From positions 1 to 19,104 of the forward strand of contig JAUQPQ010000024.1 of the NCBI GenBank assembly GCA_030550295.1: a DNA stretch of 19,104 bases. Direction: 5' to 3'. Under the pieces are notes generated by a model. The model saw nothing but the letters and a program-made list of their open reading frames with translations, was not told the DNA's origin and made no database searches. Shown here piece after piece: positions 13,461-19,104 of the stretch. Position numbers and translations under genes: made by a program. Every line of letters begins with the position of its first letter. Within the stretch, counting starts at the first letter, position 1. This DNA is from Chloroflexota bacterium. Lineage in GTDB: Bacteria; Chloroflexota; Dehalococcoidia; SM23-28-2; HRBIN24.

Positions 13461-13928
13461 ATGGACCCTTGCGGCAACCTGCTCCACCTCAAGGCAATAG
13501 AAGGCTTCGCCGAGGTGAGGGACGTAGCCCGCCGCTACGATGACGACCGCGGCCGCCGCTATTGCGACATCTTCGGCACCGTCACCGGCGACATAAACAT
13601 CACCTACTGCTACCCAGGCGTCATCACTGCCTGGCATGCCCACCGCCGCCAGTACGATGAGTGGTTCGTCATCAAGGGCGCCCTCAAGGTGGGGCTCGCC
13701 CTCCCCAACGGCGATGGCACCTACCGCTGGACCTTCGTCGTCCTTTCAGAGTACGATGGCAAGGTGCTACGCATACCCCCCGGCGTCCTTCACGGATGGC
13801 GCAACTTCACCAACGAGGTGGCCATCCTCATGTACCATATATCCGAAAAGTACAACCCTGACGACCCCGACGAGCTCCGCTTCACGGTGGACGAGGTGGG
13901 GGCAGACTGGTCCACCCCTGTCAAGTAG
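13461..13928 (+). CDS. RmlC-like cupin, probable dTDP-4-dehydrorhamnose 3,5-epimerase family
   Basis: A 155-residue single-domain cupin. The pattern GVITAWHAHRRQYDEWFVIKG (53-73) carries His59, His61 and Gln64, and IPPGVLHGWRNF (105-116) with His111 closes the barrel; YNPDDPDELRF follows, as in RmlC-family epimerases. It is shorter than classical RmlC (about 180 residues) and has AWHAH in place of the usual RGLH, so it resembles the divergent RmlC/WxcM-like nucleotide-sugar epimerase branch. The neighbouring rmlD, 14 nt upstream, supports a role in dTDP-deoxysugar synthesis for surface polysaccharide. ATG 13461 is preceded by GGGAGGTGA. A different dTDP-sugar isomerase activity remains possible. 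No clear terminator follows it; only a small GGCCC/GGGCC hairpin occurs at 14027-14044, and the 13929-14056 stretch otherwise shows nothing. Confidence 0.75.
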   Translation: MDPCGNLLHLKAIEGFAEVRDVARRYDDDRGRRYCDIFGTVTGDINITYCYPGVITAWHAHRRQYDEWFVIKGALKVGLALPNGDGTYRWTFVVLSEYDGKVLRIPPGVLHGWRNFTNEVAILMYHISEKYNPDDPDELRFTVDEVGADWSTPVK

Positions 13929-14056
13929 CCCACTGGCATGAGCGCCACCTCGCCGCCCAAGTAGGTCCCAAAGCTGTGGGGAGAACAACACATATCCTTC
14001 GGTGAGACTGGGCATAGACGCAAGGAGGCCCCGGCCTTAGGGCCAACATGAAGGCG

Positions 14057-14085
14057 TTGACGTTTTTGCAACAACCTTCTAAACT
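14057..14085 (+). promoter_or_regulatory. Promoter of the T-box/ilv operon
   Basis: TTGACG (14057-14062) and TAAACT (14080-14085) are separated by exactly 17 bp. They match the vegetative -35 at five of six positions and the -10 at four of six. The predicted start near 14092 lies just before stem I of the T-box leader, as expected. Confidence 0.7.
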
Positions 14086-14091
14086 ACTCCC

Positions 14092-14340
14092 TTGAATCGC
14101 CCATAGCGCAAAGGCGAAGAAGGGGAGTAGTAAGGGTGATGCCTGCCCCAGAGAGCCGGGGTAAGGTGGGAGCCCGGTGGCCAGGCAGCCCTGAACTCGC
14201 CCTGGAGCTTTCCGGCTGAAGGCTAGTAGGTCGGGACGGGGAGGGCCCGTTACAGCCTTCAGAGTGCCCTGGGCCTTTGCCCAGGGAAGGAGGGTGGTAC
14301 CGTCCCGCCCCAGGGACCCCTTCGGGGCGGGTGTTTTATT
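14092..14340 (+). ncRNA. T-box riboswitch leader, predicted tRNA-Leu specific (CUC specifier)
   Basis: Transcription-attenuating leader that senses uncharged tRNA. Stem I pairs AGGG 14121-14124 with CCCT 14200-14203, AGGG 14133-14136 with CCCT 14189-14192, TGCCTG 14140-14145 with CAGGCA 14182-14187, and CCGGG 14156-14160 with CCCGG 14173-14177. The first two helices enclose the specifier loop: AGTAGTA on the 5' side (loop-E-like) and GAACTC on the 3' side. CTC at 14196-14198 is in the specifier register and codes for Leu. A 9-bp helix (CTGAAGGCT 14216-14224 with AGCCTTCAG 14254-14262) and stem III (CCCTGGG 14267-14273 with CCCAGGG 14280-14286) follow. The T-box AGGGTGGTACCG is at 14291-14302; its UGGU bulge (14295-14298) fits an acceptor end with discriminator A, as in tRNA-Leu. 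The terminator lies immediately downstream. Confidence 0.93.
14304..14340 (+). terminator. T-box attenuator terminator
   Basis: CCCGCCCC (14304-14311) pairs with GGGGCGGG (14324-14331), followed by TGTTTTATT. It is an intrinsic terminator whose 5' arm is adjacent to, and competes with, the antiterminator formed by the T-box sequence at 14291-14302. Read-through needs uncharged tRNA. The ilvD ribosome-binding site AAGGGG begins a few bases later. Confidence 0.88.
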
Positions 14341-14357
14341 AAAAAGGGGTGCCAACG

Positions 14358-16040
14358 ATGATGGGACGCAGTGATATGGTCAAGCGTGGGCCCCAATGGG
14401 CCCCTCACCGGTCCATGTACCGGGCCATGGGCCTAGGGGACGAAGATATCTACCGCCCCTTCGTCGGGGTGGCCAGCTCCTGGAACGAGGCCACCCCCTG
14501 CAACATCCACCTCAACCGCCTGGCCCAGGCTGCTAAAGAGGGGGTTAGGGCAGCTGGGGGCACGCCCAGGGAGTTCGTAACCATCGCCGTGTCCGATGGC
14601 ATCGCCATGGGGCACGAAGGGATGAAGGCCTCCCTAGTAAGCCGGGAGGTGATCGCCGACAGCGTAGAGCTCATGATGCATGCCCATCAGTACGATGCCC
14701 TGGTAGCCATAGCCGGCTGCGACAAATCCCTTCCAGGGATGGCCATGGCCATAGCTCGTCTCAATCTCCCCGCTGTCTTCCTCTATGGGGGCACGATACT
14801 GCCAGGCAGATATGGGGACAGAGACGTCACCATTCAGGACATGTTTGAGGCGGTGGGGGCCTACACCTCGGGCCAGTTGACCGAGCAACAGCTCTACGAG
14901 CTGGAGTGCGTAGCCTGTCCTGGTGAGGGCTCATGCGCCGGGATGTACACCGCCAACACCATGGCCAGCCTTATGGAGGCGTTGGGCCTCTCCTTACCTG
15001 GGAGCGCCTCCGTTCCCGCCCCCCATCGGCGACGCGACGAGCTGGCCCGCAAGAGCGGCCAGGCAGTGATGTCCCTCTGGGAGAAGGAGATCAGGCCCAG
15101 GGACATCCTCACCCGTAGGGCCTTTCTTAACGCCATCGCCGTAGACGCTGCTATTGGTGGTTCCACTAACGCCGTTCTGCACCTGCTGGCCATCGCCCAT
15201 GAGGCAGGGGTAGAGCTCACCCTGGACGACTTTGACCGCATAAGCCGTCAAACGCCCCACATAGCTGACATGCGCCCTGGAGGACGCTACGTCATGGCCG
15301 ACCTGGACCGGGCGGGAGGGATTCCCAGGGTGATGAAGGAGCTACTAGATGCTGGCCTTATCGACGGCGACTGCCTCACCGTCACAGGCAAGTCGATAAG
15401 GGAGAACCTGTCGGCTATGCGCTTCCCCTCCCAACCTGAAGGCGTAGTGCGTCCCATCTCCCAACCCATCAACCCAACGGGCACCATATGCATCCTGCGC
15501 GGCAACCTGGCCCCTGAAGGGGCAGTAGTGAAGACAGCTGGAGTAGCCCACCTGGTGCACACAGGGCCAGCGCGAGTGTTCGACTCGGAAGATGCCGCCT
15601 TCCAGGCCATATCTCGCCGGGAGATAAAGGCTGGAGATGTGGTGGTCATCCGCTACGAGGGGCCCAAGGGAGGCCCAGGGATGAGGGAGATGCTAGCGGT
15701 GACCGCCGCCTTGGTAGGGCAAGGGCTGGGGGAGAAGGTGGCCCTCATCACCGACGGTCGCTTCTCCGGGGCCACGAGGGGCCTTATGGTGGGCCACGTC
15801 TGCCCCGAGGCCATGGTGGGAGGGCCCATCGCCCTCCTGCAAGATGGAGACGAGATAACCATAGATGTCCCCAACCGCAGGATAGAGGTGCGCATAACCC
15901 CTGATGAGCTCGCCAAAAGGAGGGAGAGCTGGTCACCCCCTCCACCCCGATATCAGAGCGGCGCCCTGGCCAAATATGCCTCCTTGGTAGCCTCGGCTGC
16001 CCAAGGCGCCGTATGCCCCCCAGCCTTAGGAGGCAGATGA
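14358..16040 (+). CDS. ilvD: Dihydroxy-acid dehydratase
   Basis: Third enzyme of valine/isoleucine synthesis, dehydrating 2,3-dihydroxy-isovalerate or -methylvalerate to the 2-oxo acid. From ATG 14358 it has 560 residues, the normal length. Cys48 (EATPCNIH), Cys121 (AIAGCDKSLPGM) and Cys193 (PGEGSCAGMYTANTM) are the three cysteines that hold the iron-sulfur cluster, in the spacing of the [2Fe-2S] enzymes. Metal-site motif SDGIAMGHEGM (79-89) and the C-terminal DGRFSGATRGLMVGH with its catalytic serine are present. Start choice: AAGGGG at 14344-14349 is 8 nt from ATG 14358, whereas the in-frame GTG at 14349 overlaps it; ATG 14361 is also possible. It is the first gene of the T-box-controlled operon, with ilvB 46 nt downstream. 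Confidence 0.96.
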   Translation: MMGRSDMVKRGPQWAPHRSMYRAMGLGDEDIYRPFVGVASSWNEATPCNIHLNRLAQAAKEGVRAAGGTPREFVTIAVSDGIAMGHEGMKASLVSREVIADSVELMMHAHQYDALVAIAGCDKSLPGMAMAIARLNLPAVFLYGGTILPGRYGDRDVTIQDMFEAVGAYTSGQLTEQQLYELECVACPGEGSCAGMYTANTMASLMEALGLSLPGSASVPAPHRRRDELARKSGQAVMSLWEKEIRPRDILTRRAFLNAIAVDAAIGGSTNAVLHLLAIAHEAGVELTLDDFDRISRQTPHIADMRPGGRYVMADLDRAGGIPRVMKELLDAGLIDGDCLTVTGKSIRENLSAMRFPSQPEGVVRPISQPINPTGTICILRGNLAPEGAVVKTAGVAHLVHTGPARVFDSEDAAFQAISRREIKAGDVVVIRYEGPKGGPGMREMLAVTAALVGQGLGEKVALITDGRFSGATRGLMVGHVCPEAMVGGPIALLQDGDEITIDVPNRRIEVRITPDELAKRRESWSPPPPRYQSGALAKYASLVASAAQGAVCPPALGGR

Positions 16041-16086
16041 AGGGGGTGGAGCAGTCTCGCCCCAGAAACCAGGAGGGGAGAAAGCC

Positions 16087-17814
16087 ATGGAGATGACAGG
16101 AGCTGAGATGCTGCTAGAGGCGTTGGCCCGAGAAGGGGTAGAGGTCATCTTCGGCATCCCGGGAGGGGCCAACTTGCCCATATATGATACCTTCCCCAAG
16201 TTCTATCCCAGGATCCGCCACTACCTGGCCCGCCATGAGCAAGGGGCAGCTCACGCCGCCGATGGCTACGCCCGGGTAACCGGCAAGGTGGGGGTATGTA
16301 TGGCTACCTCCGGCCCTGGCGCCACCAACCTCGTTACCGGGATCGCCAACGCCTGGATGGACTCCGTACCCATTGTGGCCATCACAGGCAGCGTCATTCG
16401 CCCCCTCATCGGCCGGGACGCCTTCCAGGAGGCAGACATAACGGGTATCACCATCCCCATAACCAAGCACAACTACCTAATCCTTGACGTCAACGACATC
16501 CCAAGGATAGTAAGGGAGGCCTTCTACATCGCTAGGACTGGGCGCCCAGGCCCCGTCCTTATAGACATACCGAGGGACGTCCAACAGGAGCGAGGAGAGT
16601 TCTACTGGCCAGAGAGGGTAGAGCTTAGGGGCTATCGGCCCCCTATATATCCCGACCCTGACGCTGTCGCCAAGGCGGCCCAGCTCATCTATGAATCGGA
16701 AAGGCCCCTCATCTTGGCTGGCCACGGGGTAATCATCTCCCAGGCCTTCTACGAGCTCCAAGAGCTGGCCGAGAAGGCCAACGTGCCCGTCATAACCACC
16801 CTTTTGGGCATAAGCGGCTTCCCTCCACACCATCCCCTCTACCTGGGGATGCCCGGGATGCACGGCATGCATTGGAACAACCTGGCCATCTCAGAAGCAG
16901 ACCTCCTCATCGGCATCGGCATGCGCTTCGACGACCGGGTGACGGGGCGCCTCAAGGACTTCGCCCCCAAGGCCAAGATCATCCATATCGAGGTGGACCC
17001 GGCCGAGGTGGGCAAGAACGTGCGCCCAGCCGTGGCCCTAGTAGGGGACGCCCGCATCTGCCTGCAACACTTAAACCGCCTCGTCCAGCGACGGGAGCGG
17101 CCCGACTGGTTCGCCCACCTAGACGAACTGAAACGGGAACACCCCTCCCTTGCCTACCCAACGGAGACGGAGGAGATACTGCCCCAGTACGTCATCGACC
17201 AGATCTATGAACTTACAGGGGGTGAGGCCTACTACGTCACCGGTGTCGGCCAGCACCAGATGTGGTCAGCCCAGTACTTCCGGGGCAAAAAGCCTAACTC
17301 CCTAATCACTTCTGGCGGCCTCGGCACCATGGGCTTCGAGGTGCCGGCGGCAGTAGGGGTGCAGGTGGCCAAGCCTGGCGAGATGGTATGGGCCATCTGT
17401 GGCGATGGTGGCTTCCAGATGACCTTGCAAGAGCTAGGGATGGTGGCCGAATACGGCCTACCTGTCAAGTTTGCCATTATCAACAACGGCCACCACGGGA
17501 TGGTTCGCCAGTGGCAGAGCCTCTTCTACCGGGGCAACTTGGTAGCTAGCCCCCTCCAGAACCCCGACTTCGTCAAGATCGCCGAGGCCTACGGCATTTT
17601 GGGGCTGCGGGCCACCCGGCGCGAGGAGGTGGTGCCCACCCTGCAGCGGGCCTTGGAGCACCCGGGGGCAGTGGTCATCGACTTCCAGGTCAAGGAGGAC
17701 GAAAACTGCTTCCCCATGGTACCCCCAGGCGCTTCCCTCCAGGAGACGATAGGTTTGCCCAAGGAGTACATCGAGCTGGTGCGGCGTAGGCAAGAGGTGG
17801 AGGTGAGCAGATGA
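16087..17814 (+). CDS. ilvB: Acetolactate synthase large (catalytic) subunit
   Basis: Thiamine-diphosphate enzyme condensing two pyruvates to acetolactate, or pyruvate with 2-oxobutyrate to acetohydroxybutyrate. The 575 residues carry the three domains of the family: the N-terminal pyrimidine-binding domain with catalytic Glu51 (ARHEQGAAHAADGYAR), the central FAD domain (GIGMRFDDRVTGRL), and the C-terminal pyrophosphate domain with the GDGGFQMTLQEL motif from residue 439 and the INNGHHGMVRQWQ segment. The usual NNGYLGM or NNQYLGM reads NNGHHGM here. ATG 16087 has a purine-rich GGAGGGGAGAAAG upstream. Its TGA overlaps the ATG of ilvN, coupling the catalytic and regulatory subunits; this, and the neighbours, separate it from catabolic AlsS-type enzymes. 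Confidence 0.96.
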   Translation: MEMTGAEMLLEALAREGVEVIFGIPGGANLPIYDTFPKFYPRIRHYLARHEQGAAHAADGYARVTGKVGVCMATSGPGATNLVTGIANAWMDSVPIVAITGSVIRPLIGRDAFQEADITGITIPITKHNYLILDVNDIPRIVREAFYIARTGRPGPVLIDIPRDVQQERGEFYWPERVELRGYRPPIYPDPDAVAKAAQLIYESERPLILAGHGVIISQAFYELQELAEKANVPVITTLLGISGFPPHHPLYLGMPGMHGMHWNNLAISEADLLIGIGMRFDDRVTGRLKDFAPKAKIIHIEVDPAEVGKNVRPAVALVGDARICLQHLNRLVQRRERPDWFAHLDELKREHPSLAYPTETEEILPQYVIDQIYELTGGEAYYVTGVGQHQMWSAQYFRGKKPNSLITSGGLGTMGFEVPAAVGVQVAKPGEMVWAICGDGGFQMTLQELGMVAEYGLPVKFAIINNGHHGMVRQWQSLFYRGNLVASPLQNPDFVKIAEAYGILGLRATRREEVVPTLQRALEHPGAVVIDFQVKEDENCFPMVPPGASLQETIGLPKEYIELVRRRQEVEVSR

Positions 17815-18359
17815 AGGACCAAAGGCGCTACCACACCATCATCGCCTTGGTAGAGGACAGGCCGGGGGTCCTAAACCGCATCGCCTCCAAGTGGCGCCAA
17901 CGAGGCTTCAACATCGAAAGCCTGGCTGTGGGCCATTCTGAAACGCCTGGCCTCTCCCGCATGACCCTGGTAGTAGACGCCAGCCACGATGCCGACCAGG
18001 TGGTAAAGCAGCTGGACAAGCTAATAGACGTGGTAGACATCCGCGACGTGTCCAACGAAGACATTGTGGCCAGGGAGATGGCCCTCATCAAGGTGCGGTG
18101 CGATGCCGGCAACCGCAGCCACATCATCGAGATCGTAGACATCTTCCGCGCCAACATCATCGACGTCTCGCCAGAATCGGTCATCGTAGAGGTTACAGGG
18201 GACGAGGGTAAGATAGACGCCATGTTCGAGCTCCTCAAAGACTATGGGGTCATTGAGATGGTGCGCACCGGCCGGGTGGCCATGCTCCGGGGTGCCGCCG
18301 CCTCCCACCCCATAGAAGAGGAGGGCTACGAGCGCTATCCTGGCCAGGAGACGTGGTAG
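17811..18359 (+). CDS. ilvN: Acetolactate synthase small (regulatory) subunit
   Basis: Regulatory subunit of acetohydroxyacid synthase, 182 residues, within the range of long IlvH/IlvN forms. An N-terminal ACT domain (about 6-82) shows YHTIIALVEDRPGVLNRIAS, with Gly19 and Asn34 (RGFNIESL) at the positions that bind feedback valine in the E. coli proteins, so valine sensitivity is expected but not shown. The C-terminal domain (about 90-165) includes REMALIKVRCD and the VIVEVTGDEGKIDAMFELL segment. It starts within the ilvB stop (ATGA overlap) and is 11 nt from ilvC. The closing residues IEEEGYERYPGQETW are a short acidic extension of no known role. Confidence 0.95.
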   Translation: MKDQRRYHTIIALVEDRPGVLNRIASKWRQRGFNIESLAVGHSETPGLSRMTLVVDASHDADQVVKQLDKLIDVVDIRDVSNEDIVAREMALIKVRCDAGNRSHIIEIVDIFRANIIDVSPESVIVEVTGDEGKIDAMFELLKDYGVIEMVRTGRVAMLRGAAASHPIEEEGYERYPGQETW

Positions 18360-18370
18360 GAGGAGAAGCT

Positions 18371-19104
18371 ATGGCCCAAGTCTACTATGATAAGGACGCC
18401 GACCTGGGCCTACTAAAAGGCAAGAAGATCGCCGTGGTAGGCTTCGGCTCCCAGGGTCACGCCCATGCCCTCAACCTAAAGGACTCAGGCCTGGACGTGA
18501 CCGTAGCCCTTTATGAAGGCTCCAAGTCCTGGGCCAAGGCCGAAGAGGCCGGCTTACGGGTGACCACCGTCCCTGAGGCCGCCCAGATGGCGGACATCAT
18601 CGTCATGCTAGCCCCAGACCAGAACCAGCGCCAAATATATGAGGAGGGGATCGCACCCCACCTACGGCCAGGGCAGATGCTCATGTTCGCCCATGGGTTC
18701 AACATCCACTTCCATCAGATCATGCCGCCTTCCCAGGTGGATGTCACCATGGTGGCCCCTAAAGGGCCTGGCCACCGCCTGCGCGAGCTCTACGTCCAGG
18801 GCCTGGGCACCCCTGCCCTCCTCGCCGTCCACCAAGATGCTACTGGCAACGCCAAGCCCATAGCTCTGGCCTACGCCAAGGGCATCGGCTGTACCCGGGC
18901 TGGCGTCATCGAGACCACCTTCGCCGAGGAGACAGAGACAGACCTTTTTGGCGAGCAGGTAGTGCTATGTGGAGGGGTGAGCGCCCTTATCAAGGCCGCC
19001 TTTGAGACCCTGGTAGAGGCAGGTTACCAACCAGAGGTAGCCTACTTTGAGTGCCTCCACGAGCTCAAGCTCATCGTAGACCTCATATATCAGGGGGGCC
19101 TCTC
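18371..19104 (+). CDS. ilvC: Ketol-acid reductoisomerase (class I), 3' partial
   Basis: Second enzyme of the pathway, isomerising and reducing acetolactate with NAD(P)H. I translated 244 codons from ATG 18371, which follows GGAGGAGAAG, to the window edge without a stop; the class I family is about 330 residues, so the C-terminal quarter is missing. The N-terminal Rossmann motif GFGSQGHAHALNLKDSG, the knotted-domain start FAHGFNIHFHQI, and the metal-binding EETETDLFGEQ with the conserved Asp and Glu are clear. The cofactor loop reads VALYEGSKSWAKAEEAG: the arginine that usually follows the second strand (LR.GSKSW) is Tyr here, while both serines are retained. It is the fourth gene of the operon, and leu genes may follow outside the window. 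Confidence 0.95.
   Translation, partial: MAQVYYDKDADLGLLKGKKIAVVGFGSQGHAHALNLKDSGLDVTVALYEGSKSWAKAEEAGLRVTTVPEAAQMADIIVMLAPDQNQRQIYEEGIAPHLRPGQMLMFAHGFNIHFHQIMPPSQVDVTMVAPKGPGHRLRELYVQGLGTPALLAVHQDATGNAKPIALAYAKGIGCTRAGVIETTFAEETETDLFGEQVVLCGGVSALIKAAFETLVEAGYQPEVAYFECLHELKLIVDLIYQGGL

Noticed and set aside
14027..14044. GGCCC/GGGCC hairpin as a terminator for the RmlC-like gene
   Set aside because: The stem is only 5 bp, and no T-tract follows.
13921..14355. 144-codon minus-strand frame in the gap before ilvD
   Set aside because: The stretch is fully explained on the plus strand by the promoter and T-box leader. The translated product shows no domain and no Shine-Dalgarno.

Overview
The window reads as an ordinary-density bacterial chromosome segment of moderately high GC with frequent ATA (Ile) and AGG (Arg) codons. 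No single marker fixes the taxon. The combination of a tRNA-sensing T-box leader on an ilvDBNC operon, an actinobacterial-GlnR-like OmpR-family regulator next to ammonium-assimilation genes, two type I glutamine synthetases and a nuoJKLMN block suggests a Chloroflexota member (possibly the Dehalococcoidia side) or a deep relative of Actinomycetota. That placement is inference.

Layout. (1) 1-5572, plus strand: the distal end of a complex I operon, nuoJ (5' truncated by the window edge), nuoK, nuoL, nuoM and nuoN, with overlapping or nearly abutting genes. (2) 5569-6926, minus strand: an ECF-type sigma factor converging tail-to-tail on nuoN, and a NarL/LuxR-type response regulator; neither has an anti-sigma factor or kinase beside it. 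(3) 7005-12489, minus strand: a nitrogen-assimilation block, transcribed in the order GlnR-like regulator, amtB, PII (glnB/glnK), a beta-like glutamine synthetase, an alpha-like glutamine synthetase. Repeats of GTAAC spaced by 11 bp lie upstream of amtB and of the beta-like glnA. I propose these as binding sites of the regulator encoded at the head of the block. (4) 12556-13928, plus strand: a dTDP-4-dehydrorhamnose reductase gene and an RmlC-like cupin, transcribed divergently from the regulator. (5) 14057-19104, plus strand: a TTGACG-17-TAAACT promoter, a complete T-box leader with a CUC (Leu) specifier and intrinsic terminator, then ilvD, ilvB, ilvN and the first 244 codons of ilvC, which runs off the window.

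How the parts fit. Ammonium enters through AmtB, PII reads nitrogen and energy state and can gate AmtB, and the two synthetases fix ammonia into glutamine. The GlnR-like protein probably tunes the set. The ilv operon makes branched-chain amino acids from pyruvate or 2-oxobutyrate and appears to be opened when tRNA-Leu is uncharged. The points most worth a second look are the GlnR-like regulon with phased boxes, the loss of the transmembrane-helix-7 lysine in NuoM while NuoL and NuoN keep it, a four-residue insertion in the catalytic flap of one glutamine synthetase, and the Leu-specific T-box. I saw no rRNA, tRNA, CRISPR array, insertion sequence or integration site.
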